A DNA stretch of 64,000 bases from Gammaproteobacteria bacterium (GCA_018401885.1 JAGYKB010000004.1:62001-126000), one strand, 5' to 3'; positions 8,180 to 17,394 are shown, numbered from the stretch's first letter. Numbers and translations are program-made. Notes: generated by a model not told the origin, from the sequence alone.

Positions 8180-8965
8180 ATGGATGCTTCAATGTGGGTA
8201 GCAAAGACTGGTCTTTCGGCGCAGTCAACTCGAATGACGGTTATTGCGAATAACCTTGCTAACGTAAACACGACCGGTTTTAAGAAAGACCGTGCGATGT
8301 TCGAAGACCTTCTCTATCAGCGAATAGTTCAGGCGGGCGCACAGGCCGACATCAATTCCGAAACCCCGACAGGGTTAATGCTTGGAACGGGTACGCGTGT
8401 TGTTGCGACCGAAAAAGTGCATCGCCAGGGCAACATGATTTCGACCGAGAACTCGCTCGATGTTGCAATCGCAGGCGCTGGATTCTTTGCGGTGCAGCAA
8501 GCTGACGGTACGACAGCCTATACTCGTGACGGGTCGTTAAAACTCTCGAACACAGGCGAAATAGTGACTGCTTCGGGCGAATCACTCATTCCGGCGATTA
8601 CTATCCCTCAGGACGCGTCTAGCGTCACGATCGGACGCGATGGCACGGTAACAGTAGAACTCGCAGCTGGAGGTGGCGCCGCCAACGTTGGACAGTTCCA
8701 GCTTACTCGTTTCGTTAACCCAGCGGGTCTCACGCCTCTAGGACGAAACTTGTTCGCCCGAACTAATTCAAGCGGTGATCCTGTTATTGGCATACCTGGC
8801 GCACAGGGCGCAGGAATGATTACACAGGGCGCGCTCGAGGCATCGAACGTAAATGTTGTAGAAGAAATGGTAAACATGATCGAGACGCAACGCGCCTACG
8901 AGATTAACTCGAAGGCGATAGCTGCAACTGACGGCATGCTCCGATTCCTCAACAACAATCTCTAG
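8180..8965 (+). CDS. flgG: FlgG, distal rod protein
   Basis: 261 residues, normal length. It has N-terminal M-W-V-A-K-T-G-L-S-A-Q and N-N-L-A-N-V-N-T-T-G-F-K-K, the G-R-D-G-T-V turn in the centre, and C-terminal E-E-M-V-N-M-I-E-T-Q-R-A-Y-E-I-N-S-K. The distal rod crosses the peptidoglycan and is surrounded by the P and L rings encoded just downstream (flgI, flgH). Ribosome-binding site AAGGGG. Confidence 0.96.
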   Translation: MDASMWVAKTGLSAQSTRMTVIANNLANVNTTGFKKDRAMFEDLLYQRIVQAGAQADINSETPTGLMLGTGTRVVATEKVHRQGNMISTENSLDVAIAGAGFFAVQQADGTTAYTRDGSLKLSNTGEIVTASGESLIPAITIPQDASSVTIGRDGTVTVELAAGGGAANVGQFQLTRFVNPAGLTPLGRNLFARTNSSGDPVIGIPGAQGAGMITQGALEASNVNVVEEMVNMIETQRAYEINSKAIAATDGMLRFLNNNL

Positions 8966-9007
8966 TAAATAGCGTTTGATTCCAAAAACGGTATCAAGGA
9001 AAAAATT

Positions 9008-9703
9008 ATGCATAGCTTAAGTAAACTCGTTTCAGTCATGTCGATTGCTGGCGTGTTAATTGGATGCTCGAGCACTGGCCCCTCTTCGTTAGTAGCCAAC
9101 GACAGCTTCGAGTTAACTTACCCAGTTGAGATTACTGATGTTAAGCATACTACGGGATCTATTTTCGATAAGGGTGCAAGACTCTATCCTGCTGGGCGCT
9201 CTTACGCCGCAGGTACCGTCGAGGTAGGCGATATCATTACGATTATCCTAAACGAGAGCGCGCAGGCATCGCGAGTCACTGGTCTGTCGACCGAGCGAAC
9301 TACTTCAAACGATGTCATCGGAGATGCGCAACGCAACGCCCTTTTCCCAGCTGGTGAATTCTTCTCAACCATCAATGGCGCGGGCTCTTCATTGAGCAGT
9401 AATGGCACCGGGACAGCGGGCCAGTCTGCGTCGCTTAACGGAAGCATTTCGGCAATAGTCGTTGATGTCATGGCAAACGGAAATCTCGTGGTTTTTGGTG
9501 AGAAGCAACTCGAGTTGAACGAAGGCAGCGAGTACATCCGCGTACGCGGCGTTATTCGTCCGGAAGATATCCAGCCAAATAACACTGTGCTATCTCGCCG
9601 CCTTGCCAATGCGCAATTCTCCTACAGCGGCGCCGGAGAACTTGCGCGTGCGACAAAGGGTCCTTGGGGCGTTAAAGCGCTCTACGGACTCTGGCCTTTT
9701 TAA
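9008..9703 (+). CDS. flgH: FlgH, L-ring lipoprotein
   Basis: 231 residues. A lipoprotein signal with lipobox L-I-G-C places the mature Cys near residue 20. The conserved L-ring region follows: L-Y-P-A-G-R-S-Y-A-A-G-T-V-E-V-G-D-I-I-T-I-I-L-N-E near 60-84, and the V-R-G-V-I-R-P-E-D-I-Q-P-N-N-T-V block. FlgH forms the outer-membrane bushing around the rod, together with FlgI in the periplasm. Confidence 0.95.
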   Translation: MHSLSKLVSVMSIAGVLIGCSSTGPSSLVANDSFELTYPVEITDVKHTTGSIFDKGARLYPAGRSYAAGTVEVGDIITIILNESAQASRVTGLSTERTTSNDVIGDAQRNALFPAGEFFSTINGAGSSLSSNGTGTAGQSASLNGSISAIVVDVMANGNLVVFGEKQLELNEGSEYIRVRGVIRPEDIQPNNTVLSRRLANAQFSYSGAGELARATKGPWGVKALYGLWPF

Positions 9704-9743
9704 CTAATTGTTCGCTAACAACGTCTCACTTGGCAGAAATTAC

Positions 9744-10895
9744 ATGAAAAAGTTCTTACTCATTCTCTTACTCACTTTGCTTTCGCCTAGCGTCAGTTTT
9801 GCCGATCGAATCAAGGATCTCGTTGACGTTGCGGGTGTGCGAACCAATCAGCTCGTAGGCTTTGGTTTAGTAGCAGGCTTGTCAGGTACAGGCGACGGCA
9901 ACACGTTCCGCGTAACAGGGCAGAGTCTTTCGTCGTTGCTTTCGGGCTTAGGCGTGAGTGTAGACGGTCCCGTGTCGGAATTCGATTTGGGTGACAGTTT
10001 GATTAGCCTTGCCACTCAATTTGCACAGCAACCATGGCAGACGGACAACGTTGCGGCGGTGTTGGTCACTGCAGAAGTTCCCGCATTCGCGAAGCCGGGA
10101 CAGCGGATAGACGTCAATATCTCAACTGTTGGAACAGCGGAAAGCCTTCGCGGTGGCAACTTAGTGATGACCGAGCTTCGCGGCATAGACGGTCAGGTCT
10201 ATGCGCTCGCTCAGGGTTCTCTGACGGTTACTGGGGTATCTGTTGATGCCGCCGGCAGCAGCGTTGAAATTGGTGTGCCAACTTCGGGTCGGATACCCAA
10301 TGGGGCAATTCTCGAACGCCTGATTGAAACGCCTTTTGAAAGTGCTGACCACTTTGTTCTTAATGTTCGCGACGCCGATTTCTCGACCGCTAACGCAATT
10401 TCTACTGCGATCAACGATCGATACGGCGAGGGTATGGCGACTGCGATAGACGCCGTGTCGATCGCCGTTCGAGCGCCATCAGAGATGAGCGAGAAGGTTG
10501 GCTTTCTAAGTGATATCGAACTAATGGAAGTCGACCCAGGCGAACCAATGGCTCGCGTGGTGATTAATTCACGTACCGGTACAGCGGTTATTAATCGGTC
10601 GGTGCGTGTTGGCGCCGCGGCAGTTTCTCACGGCACTCTCATGGTTCGGATCGATGCATTCAACGATGTAAGCCAACCTGGCGCGCTTGCCGATGGCGAG
10701 ACGGTGGAAATTACTAATGCCGAAATAACAATCGACGAGCCGCGCAATGAAATGGTTGTTCTCGAACCTGGCGTCGAGCTTCAAGATATTGTCGATGCGG
10801 TTAACCAAGTGGGCGCGTCTCCGTCAGCGCTTATCGCAATTCTCGAAGCGCTAAAGCGTGCGGGAAGTCTCAAAGCACAATTGGTGGTGATCTAA
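9744..10895 (+). CDS. flgI: FlgI, P-ring protein
   Basis: 383 residues from ATG 9744. I preferred this start because it gives a clean signal peptide (M-K-K-F-L-L-I-L-L-L-T-L-L-S, cleavage after S-F-A). An in-frame TTG at 9708 would bury the signal. The mature part begins with the family block R-I-K-D-L-V-D-V-A-G-V-R and G-L-V-A-G-L-S-G-T-G-D-G, and ends with A-L-K-R-A-G-S-L-K-A-Q-L-V-V-I. FlgI polymerises around the distal rod in the peptidoglycan layer with help from FlgA. The stop codon directly abuts the flgJ ATG. Confidence 0.95.
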   Translation: MKKFLLILLLTLLSPSVSFADRIKDLVDVAGVRTNQLVGFGLVAGLSGTGDGNTFRVTGQSLSSLLSGLGVSVDGPVSEFDLGDSLISLATQFAQQPWQTDNVAAVLVTAEVPAFAKPGQRIDVNISTVGTAESLRGGNLVMTELRGIDGQVYALAQGSLTVTGVSVDAAGSSVEIGVPTSGRIPNGAILERLIETPFESADHFVLNVRDADFSTANAISTAINDRYGEGMATAIDAVSIAVRAPSEMSEKVGFLSDIELMEVDPGEPMARVVINSRTGTAVINRSVRVGAAAVSHGTLMVRIDAFNDVSQPGALADGETVEITNAEITIDEPRNEMVVLEPGVELQDIVDAVNQVGASPSALIAILEALKRAGSLKAQLVVI

Positions 10896-11189
10896 ATGGC
10901 TAGTTTAGGAATGCCTGTTGCAAGCGCCTATGACTTCGCAGGACTTGCGGCGCTAAAAGGCTCGGCAAACAAAGCCGATGTTGATCAAAGTGCGGTTAAT
11001 TCAAAAGTGGCAGCCGAATTTGAGTCGCTCTTTCTAAAAATGATGACCGACTCTATGAAAGAGTCCATTAAGCCGATGCAAAGCGATCTGCTTCGCAGTG
11101 ATTCGATGGATTTTTTTGACGACATGTTTTACGACGAAGTCTCAAAGGTGATGGCTAGTCGACAGAGCTTAGGTATTGCCGACGGCTGA
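10896..11189 (+). CDS. flgJ: FlgJ rod-binding domain only (no muramidase domain)
   Basis: 97 residues. The segment F-E-S-L-F-L-K-M-M-T-D-S-M-K-E-S-I, followed by F-F-D-D-M-F-Y-D-E-V-S-K-V-M-A-S-R-Q-S-L-G-I-A-D, is the N-terminal rod-cap (rod-binding) domain of FlgJ. The C-terminal glucosaminidase domain of enteric and Pseudomonas FlgJ (about 300 residues in all) is missing. Peptidoglycan cutting for rod passage must therefore come from another enzyme. The ATG follows the flgI stop with no gap. Downstream, 11187-11293 stays open and coding-like in another frame (ending Y-R-P-K-R-F-E), so a frameshift in a longer linker is possible. Confidence 0.88.
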   Translation: MASLGMPVASAYDFAGLAALKGSANKADVDQSAVNSKVAAEFESLFLKMMTDSMKESIKPMQSDLLRSDSMDFFDDMFYDEVSKVMASRQSLGIADG

Positions 11190-11338
11190 ACTCGGTAACA
11201 GCAAGCCAGGCGGTGCTGCCGCCAATACGCGTGACGTGCCTACAGCGCTGCCTCCAGCGGGGGCATCTAACTATAGACCTAAAAGGTTTGAGTAAAAGCT
11301 AGCGACCATAAAAAGACTTCGCGTTCTGAGACCACGAA

Positions 11339-14269
11339 ATGACTGACTTACTTACCATAGGTGCGACCGCTACCCAGCTCTATAGGCAGGCGTTGTCGAC
11401 TGTGAGTAACAATATCGCCAACATCAATTCTGACGGCTATTCGCGTCAAGAAGTCAGTATGTCGGAGAATGCGCCAGCGCAGCAAGGCGTAAGCTATGTT
11501 GGCACAGGCGCGCGTCTCGTTGGCGTGCAGCGTGCGTATGATGAATTTGCCGAGAGTAGTATTCGCACCTCACAAAGTGCGTTGAGTTCTCAAGAACCAA
11601 TGATCAAATATACCGACAGAGTTATCAATCTGTTGGGCTCGGAGAACGGGGGTCTGTCCTCGGCAATCGACAAATTCTTCTCGTCCGCAACAACGTTAAG
11701 TACTAATCCTTCTGAACAAACTTATCGTCAAGAATTTCTTGGTTCTGCCAACTTCTTCGCCGCACGGGTGCAAAGTGTAACGAGTGACCTAAGTGCATTA
11801 GAAACCGAAATGATCGGCGAAATTAACGCAGGTATAGATAGCCTTAACCAACTAGGCGCAAGTCTTGCGCTCGTTAATAGACAGCTCGGTAAGAACACAA
11901 AGCAGTCGCTTCAGCCAGCGGCCCTTCTTGATCAGCGCGATCACTTGATGCATGAAATGGCGAAGCTAGCGAAACTTGATTTCGAATTCGATCTTGCGGG
12001 ACGCGTCAATGTAAAACTCGCGGGTGCAAGCGATAATACGAAATTAGTCGAGGTGAACAACGCAAAGTCACTGAGTGCAGTTTTTCCGTCGGTGCCAGGA
12101 TCACCTGTCGCCATTATGTTTGATCCTTACGGAAGCAACGTCAATGTAGGAGCCCTGAAAGGCGGTTCATTAGGCGGTTTGCTTAGTTTTCGCGATGACG
12201 TTTTTGAGCCGTTACGTGGCGACATCGATTCGTTAGTTTTGTCCCTTGCTAACTCGGTAAACACAATACATGCAGGCGGCATGGATCAAAATAATGAAAC
12301 TGGCCAAGATCTGTTCAATCTCGCAACAACCTATAAGGCCAAGAATAGTGGAGGCACGCCAGACGCAGGAATAACGGCGATAGCCAATGATAATGCAGCG
12401 ATTGCAGTTGGCCCTTTTAGCGCTCAGTGGAGTGCTAACGAGGCGACATGGTTAGTCACTGATTTGGCTACAGGTACTTCTGTTGGGGTAAAGCCTACAG
12501 TGAGTAACGGAAGCGTTTTCGAGTATACTGGAATCACCGTCTCCCTCGGTGAGGCACCCGTGAGTGGTCGGCAATTTACGATCGAGCCGTCGCTACGGGT
12601 TTCTGAAAATATTTCAGTCGCAATATCTGATACCAGCCAAATCGCGAGTGCAGGCAGGCTTGTTGTCCAACAAAGCGTGAGTAATTCAAAGCTTGTCGAC
12701 GTCTCTATTGAATACGGGTATGCTGAGCCGCTTAAACTCGCAACTAAAACACTCGACGCTGGCGTTCGTTCAAATTTCCTCGAGAAGGCAACGGTGACGA
12801 CCAATACGGCAGAACCGTCACTGCGTATACCCAAGGGAAGCGAGGGATTCTCGATCACGATTCATCCGTCACTCGCTGAATCAGAATCGCTGCAACTTTT
12901 TACAGCACAACGTAATCATCTTGCTGGAACTGAGCTTGAAGCCGGTTTTGCGGCAAGTCTTGCGAATGCGACTACACTCGAGGCCAATGCCGAATACATT
13001 TCGGCTTATACAAATAAGACCGGTGCTGGGGCTTATCTAGACTCAGCGTTAAAACTCGGCGCTTCGGCAGAGGGCTCACTACTCTCTTTCAGTATCCCTA
13101 AGCAAACTAATACATCGGGCGCTCTTGTCACATTAATTCCAAGCGGTGATCTGACGCTTAACGGTACTGCTCTCGGCGCGTTAGAACTTTCGAATGGTTC
13201 GACTCTTAGTGCTAAGGACGTGGCAGCGTGGGCTAATACAATAAGTGCAGCGCCTACCGTTACAGCGACCGCCAGTAACGTTATCACCATAGATCCTGCC
13301 AACTTCGATTCGACTCGCGGCTTGAGTATAGACAACGTCGAAATAAATTTTAACCCGACACCAACCTCGGCGCAGGATTTAGCGACGCTAGTGAACGATG
13401 CGCCCATCCCCAATGTTGAAGCATTCGTCGACAATAATGGTAACTTTGTTCTGAGAAATACAGAAGGCGCCAACATTATTCTTGGAAGCCCCTACCCGTC
13501 AGACACAAGCAACTTTTTAGGTCGAACAAACAGCTTGGTCACAGGGCGAGTTTACTATGAAGGTGACTCTATTGAATTCGGCTTTAAAGATTATTGGGCT
13601 GGTAACGGTACGGCGCAAGATCTTTCACGCCTCGGCCTTGCAACCACACTCAGTAGCGACGCGACCGTCAGCGAAGACTATCTAGTTTACGCAACGGGCG
13701 AGGCGAGATCTGCAGAGCTACAGTACAGAATAGGTGATGTAAAAGCAGCGTCTACAACCGCTGCCGAGCCGCCTTTGCTCTTTACTTTCACTGGGTCTAA
13801 AACAGTTGAAATACGAGACAAGACTACTGATACGCTTCTCGCGAAACGAACCTACGATTCAGCCAAGGACATAGTCTTTGGCGATGTCCGAATACGACTC
13901 AGCGGCGCACCGGCAATTGGCGACAGTTTCACTCTGCAATCCAACACAGGCGGCCTCGGCGATAATAGCAACATCGTTGCGCTTGCCGCCGTGCAGAATA
14001 TAAGACTCGAGGGGGGAGAACTGCCGGTACAAACTTATATCACATTGGTAAATGGTATCGGTAATGTGAATTCGCTCTCCAAAATGTCGGCCGAAGCCTT
14101 AGAGGTGGTCTACGAAGATGCAGTGGCACTGGGCGATGCAGCAACAGGCGTTAGTCTCGATGACGAAGCAGCCAACCTTATTCGATTTCAGCAGTCTTAC
14201 CAAGCAGCGGCGCAGATTATAAAAGTATCGGGCGATCTTTTCGACGCGATCTTATCAGCTTCACGCTAG
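11339..14269 (+). CDS. flgK: FlgK, hook-filament junction protein 1, very long form
   Basis: 976 residues against about 550-650 in typical species. The N-terminus (L-L-T-I-G-A-T-A, V-S-N-N-I-A-N-I-N-S-D-G-Y-S-R-Q) and C-terminus (N-L-I-R-F-Q-Q-S-Y-Q-A-A-A-Q-I-I-K) are the conserved D0/D1 parts. The middle holds several hundred extra T/S/N-rich, beta-prone residues, so extra surface domains are likely. It lies 149 nt after flgJ. That gap has a GGCGG/CCGCC hairpin near 11208-11222 but no clear promoter. FlgL follows 66 nt later. The chaperone FlgN is encoded at 0.5 kb. Confidence 0.93.
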   Translation: MTDLLTIGATATQLYRQALSTVSNNIANINSDGYSRQEVSMSENAPAQQGVSYVGTGARLVGVQRAYDEFAESSIRTSQSALSSQEPMIKYTDRVINLLGSENGGLSSAIDKFFSSATTLSTNPSEQTYRQEFLGSANFFAARVQSVTSDLSALETEMIGEINAGIDSLNQLGASLALVNRQLGKNTKQSLQPAALLDQRDHLMHEMAKLAKLDFEFDLAGRVNVKLAGASDNTKLVEVNNAKSLSAVFPSVPGSPVAIMFDPYGSNVNVGALKGGSLGGLLSFRDDVFEPLRGDIDSLVLSLANSVNTIHAGGMDQNNETGQDLFNLATTYKAKNSGGTPDAGITAIANDNAAIAVGPFSAQWSANEATWLVTDLATGTSVGVKPTVSNGSVFEYTGITVSLGEAPVSGRQFTIEPSLRVSENISVAISDTSQIASAGRLVVQQSVSNSKLVDVSIEYGYAEPLKLATKTLDAGVRSNFLEKATVTTNTAEPSLRIPKGSEGFSITIHPSLAESESLQLFTAQRNHLAGTELEAGFAASLANATTLEANAEYISAYTNKTGAGAYLDSALKLGASAEGSLLSFSIPKQTNTSGALVTLIPSGDLTLNGTALGALELSNGSTLSAKDVAAWANTISAAPTVTATASNVITIDPANFDSTRGLSIDNVEINFNPTPTSAQDLATLVNDAPIPNVEAFVDNNGNFVLRNTEGANIILGSPYPSDTSNFLGRTNSLVTGRVYYEGDSIEFGFKDYWAGNGTAQDLSRLGLATTLSSDATVSEDYLVYATGEARSAELQYRIGDVKAASTTAAEPPLLFTFTGSKTVEIRDKTTDTLLAKRTYDSAKDIVFGDVRIRLSGAPAIGDSFTLQSNTGGLGDNSNIVALAAVQNIRLEGGELPVQTYITLVNGIGNVNSLSKMSAEALEVVYEDAVALGDAATGVSLDDEAANLIRFQQSYQAAAQIIKVSGDLFDAILSASR

Positions 14270-14335
14270 AAGAACGCGCAATAAAATTAGTGCGATAACC
14301 TATCACTAGAGTCGCTAATAGCAACGAGATGAGCA

Positions 14336-15247
14336 ATGAAGATTTCGACTAACCAATACTTCACAAGCTTGAATAAGCAAATGACTGCGCAGCAATCTAA
14401 GATTGCCGAATCGCAGGCGCAGCTTGCGACAGGTAAAAAAGCCGTGACGCCTAGTAGCGACCTCGAAGCGACGACATCGACGCTAAGATTGCAGTCGGTC
14501 ATCTCAAAACAGAATGACTATGTAGCGAACCTTAACTCGCTCGAAGATCGCCTCGTTAACGAAGAGGGCGCTATTAGCGCGATGCAAGACATGGTCTACC
14601 GCATGCAAGAGCTTGCGATCGCGGCCAGGAGTAATACCTACTCAGCGCAAGACGTAAGCTATATGGCTACCGAGGCCGAGGGCTACTTAATAGACATCAA
14701 AGCGCTTGCGAACAGTGTCGATATGAACGGTCGCTACATTTTTGCGGGCACCGCAACAACGACTCAGCCTTTTGTAACTCTTGATTCGGGAGAAACCGAA
14801 TACCGCGGCAATCAAGCAGAAGTCGCCCTTGAGGTAGACGGCGGCTATAAGCTAAATCTAAATACGTCGGGTTTTAACCTGGCGGGCCGCTTCGACCGCG
14901 ATGGTTCAACCTCGAAAGTAGATATGTTTACGGTTATGACCGATTTCGTGAATGCCTTAAAGGCAAACGATTCGGATGCTATTGGCGCAACCATGGATGA
15001 GCTCGATAAGGTATCCAACCATTTAGGCTCGCAGGTGGTTGATCTGGGTGTTCGTCAAAATCTCATCACGCAGAGAAAAGACATCGCGGCAGACAAGCAG
15101 ATCATTTACGAAAACTTGCTTTCAGAGGCGCAGGATATTGATTTCTCGAAGGCGATAACTCAGCTGTCCTCGGATATGCTCGCGCTTGAGGCAGCGCAAA
15201 GTACTTTTGCTAAAGTAACGCAGCTGTCGCTATTCAATTTTATCTAA
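14336..15247 (+). CDS. flgL: FlgL, hook-filament junction protein 2
   Basis: 303 residues, normal size. It begins M-K-I-S-T-N-Q-Y-F and has the flagellin-like N-terminal helix A-E-S-Q-A-Q-L-A-T-G-K-K-A-V-T-P-S-S-D. The G-R-Y-I-F-A-G-T block sits near residue 130. The C-terminal helix A-L-E-A-A-Q-S-T-F-A-K-V-T-Q-L-S-L-F-N is the family end. It joins FlgK to the first flagellin ring. It lies directly after flgK and before fliD. Confidence 0.93.
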   Translation: MKISTNQYFTSLNKQMTAQQSKIAESQAQLATGKKAVTPSSDLEATTSTLRLQSVISKQNDYVANLNSLEDRLVNEEGAISAMQDMVYRMQELAIAARSNTYSAQDVSYMATEAEGYLIDIKALANSVDMNGRYIFAGTATTTQPFVTLDSGETEYRGNQAEVALEVDGGYKLNLNTSGFNLAGRFDRDGSTSKVDMFTVMTDFVNALKANDSDAIGATMDELDKVSNHLGSQVVDLGVRQNLITQRKDIAADKQIIYENLLSEAQDIDFSKAITQLSSDMLALEAAQSTFAKVTQLSLFNFI

Positions 15248-15293
15248 GTCAGTCGGCAACCCGTGACGTCGGGCACTAGGTTTTTGACAAAGC

Positions 15294-15359
15294 AGAAACA
15301 GAACAGAAACAAAACAGAAACAAAGCAAATACAGAGCAGTAACATAGCTGTAACGCAGC
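15294..15359 (+). repeat. Six tandem 11-nt units upstream of fliD
   Basis: Units run AGAAACAGAAC, AGAAACAAAAC, AGAAACAAAGC, AAATACAGAGC, AGTAACATAGC, TGTAACGCAGC, with no gap. Similarity decays toward the gene. The period equals about one DNA helix turn, with A-tracts on one face, so it may bend DNA or bind a protein, or be a slippage product. It fills most of the flgL-fliD spacer; the ribosome-binding site follows. Confidence 0.75.
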
Positions 15360-15375
15360 GTTAAAGAGATGAATC

Positions 15376-16821
15376 ATGGCAGAGACAACGACGACTCCAG
15401 CCGCTGGAACTTCGGGTACCGCGCTCGTTCAAGCGATGCAAATGGGCTCTGGTGTTGATATTCAGGCACTCGCGACCGCGCTTGCCCAGGCCGAAACTCA
15501 GCCCAAGATCGATTCGTATACGAGCAAGAAAGAAGCGAGCACCGTTAGCGTTTCAGGTTATGGACAGCTGAAGGGTAGCATCTCGCTCGTAAAGCTCGCC
15601 TTTGACAATCTTAAGGATGTCAGCGATATAACGAACAAAGCGGTCACAAATTCGAAGCCCGCGACGCTTAGTGCAAGCATGTCTAATAGTACTGATCTAC
15701 AAACGGGAAGCTACGATATCGTCGTTGATCAACTGGCGCAGGGCACGATTACTGCGAGTAACGGATTTACGAGCAAAACACAGGTGCTAAACTCGGCGAG
15801 CGCTTTTTCTATTGATTTCACAATCGGGACAACATCGCCAACGGTGTCTTCGGTTAGTGTTACTACAGACACGCCTGCGGGTATCGTAAGCGCGGTTAAT
15901 GCAGCAGATATAGGCATTACCGCACGTCTGGTTAACCGCAGTGCAACTGGCAATGATTGGGTTGTTCTTTTCGAAGGTACAACCGGTATTGAGAACGCCT
16001 TCACGGCAACCTCTACCCCAGATATTGGACTAGGCGAGGCGGACAACAGGCTGCAAACAGCACAGAACTCCAGTATCACCGTGAATGGTCTCGACAGTAT
16101 CGAGCGTGCGAGTAATAAGCTAACTGATGTGATTCCCGGTCTTGAGCTTAACGTGACGGCTGTAGACAGCAATCCCGTTCGGCTATCGATTGCGGAGGAC
16201 ACGTCTGTACTGCGAACTGCTATCGATGACCTCGTAGCGACTTATAACGCATTTAGGCAAACTGCGACAGAGCTTACCAATAAGAATGCTGAGACAGGTG
16301 AAGCCGGCGCGCTTGCTAAAGACAAAACATTCGTCTCGATGCTGCAGAATCAGATCAAGGGTCTGTTAGACTTAGAGTCTTCAACCGCCTCGGGGGGGAT
16401 ATCAACCCTCCGCGATCTTGGGTTAAGTGTTCAGCTTTCGGGTGATCTGACACTTGATGAAGACACTTTCGCTTCTGTGATCAGTAGCAACTTGAGTGAC
16501 GTAGTAACTATGCTGACTGCGAATACTGATAACCAGTCGGATTTTGATGGCGGCAGTAAGGGGCTTGCCTTGGACTCGAGCTTAGTTCTCAAAGGCATGT
16601 TAGACACTTCAGGCCCGATAAGCAGCCGACAGGCTACCGCTGAAAGTAGGGTTGAAGACTACGAAGCGCAACTCGCCGACCTTGAAAAGCGGTTGGCCGC
16701 AACGCAGCAGCGCTATATTGCACAGTTCGCGGCGATGGAGAGTTTGGTGCAGCGTAGCAAGAGCACCGGTGACTACCTCAAAGGGCAGTTCACGGCGATG
16801 GAAAACATGTATAAGAGCTAA
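15376..16821 (+). CDS. fliD: FliD, filament cap protein
   Basis: 481 residues. The N-terminal M-G-S-G-V-D-I-Q-A-L-A-T-A-L-A-Q-A-E region is the FliD_N helix. The C-terminal half has the FliD_C signature L-V-A-T-Y-N-A-F-R-Q-T and ends in a long helix, A-Q-L-A-D-L-E-K-R-L-A and F-T-A-M-E. A pentamer of FliD caps the filament and folds incoming flagellin. It lies next to flgKL rather than beside fliS, which is 12 kb away. Confidence 0.93.
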   Translation: MAETTTTPAAGTSGTALVQAMQMGSGVDIQALATALAQAETQPKIDSYTSKKEASTVSVSGYGQLKGSISLVKLAFDNLKDVSDITNKAVTNSKPATLSASMSNSTDLQTGSYDIVVDQLAQGTITASNGFTSKTQVLNSASAFSIDFTIGTTSPTVSSVSVTTDTPAGIVSAVNAADIGITARLVNRSATGNDWVVLFEGTTGIENAFTATSTPDIGLGEADNRLQTAQNSSITVNGLDSIERASNKLTDVIPGLELNVTAVDSNPVRLSIAEDTSVLRTAIDDLVATYNAFRQTATELTNKNAETGEAGALAKDKTFVSMLQNQIKGLLDLESSTASGGISTLRDLGLSVQLSGDLTLDEDTFASVISSNLSDVVTMLTANTDNQSDFDGGSKGLALDSSLVLKGMLDTSGPISSRQATAESRVEDYEAQLADLEKRLAATQQRYIAQFAAMESLVQRSKSTGDYLKGQFTAMENMYKS

Positions 16822-16869
16822 GGCCTCCACTCAACGCTCGCGCTCGACAGATAAAGGAGCGGCTCAATA

Positions 16870-17082
16870 ATGAGTTCCCGCAACACGCAAGACTGCGAAG
16901 TCTGCAAATATATTCGCTGGTATCTGATGATAGGGGTGCCAATTATCGCGTTGATGTGGACGCAACCGGAGCTCACTTTCCTGCGCGGCCTGCACGTGAC
17001 TAATATGGTAGGGTGGATTTTCTTTTGCGGTCTAGTCGCAGTTATTGGCTGGAAGTATTACGATGAATTCGGACGAAAATAG
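16870..17082 (+). CDS. Small two-helix membrane protein with N-terminal C-x-x-C
   Basis: 70 residues. An N-terminal C-E-V-C pair (residues 9 and 12) is followed by two hydrophobic segments (about 16-31 and 46-62) separated by a polar loop. It ends in a charged K-Y-Y-D-E-F-G-R-K tail. A good AAGGAG site lies 10 nt before the ATG. The gene overlaps the next ORF by 20 nt, so the pair is probably translationally coupled. I do not recognise a named family. Position between fliD and the stator genes suggests cotranscription with fliD but does not prove a flagellar role. Confidence 0.6.
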   Translation: MSSRNTQDCEVCKYIRWYLMIGVPIIALMWTQPELTFLRGLHVTNMVGWIFFCGLVAVIGWKYYDEFGRK

Positions 17083-17377
17083 CATTGCTCCGGCATCGGA
17101 CCCTCAGCGAGTTACTTGCTATGGCTGCAGACATTTCTTTATCACTTGGGATAAAAAATTTCCCTATGGCTGCCGAAAGATGGAGTTTCGATCTAAGCGA
17201 CTGCCTAGTGACGATGTCATCGAGGCAGACGGTCAGCGCTGTCTGGCCCGCGAAGAGGCACCGCGCGATAAGGTAGTTCGAGCGCAGACTAGTGCATCAA
17301 ATGAGACAGTAGACGCAACGTCAAAATCGAGAAAAGCGAAGCCTCGGCTTGGCGGCAGCCTTAATCTAACCGTTTGA
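17063..17377 (+). CDS. Small cysteine-rich (zinc-ribbon-like) protein
   Basis: 104 residues from ATG 17063; an earlier GTG at 17045 adds six residues. Four cysteines occur as C-Y-G-C-R-H-F-F-I-T-W-D, P-Y-G-C-R-K-M and Q-R-C-L, a pattern that fits a single zinc site. Short proteins with this C-x-x-C-R-H-x-F-x-T-W-D motif are common in gammaproteobacteria. From memory, some are labelled uracil-DNA glycosylase, but the motif here gives no support for that activity. The C-terminal 40 residues are low-complexity and basic. Coupled to the preceding membrane protein gene. Function unknown. Confidence 0.6.
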   Translation: MNSDENSIAPASDPQRVTCYGCRHFFITWDKKFPYGCRKMEFRSKRLPSDDVIEADGQRCLAREEAPRDKVVRAQTSASNETVDATSKSRKAKPRLGGSLNLTV

Positions 17378-17394
17378 ATTTTAGAAAATGCAGA

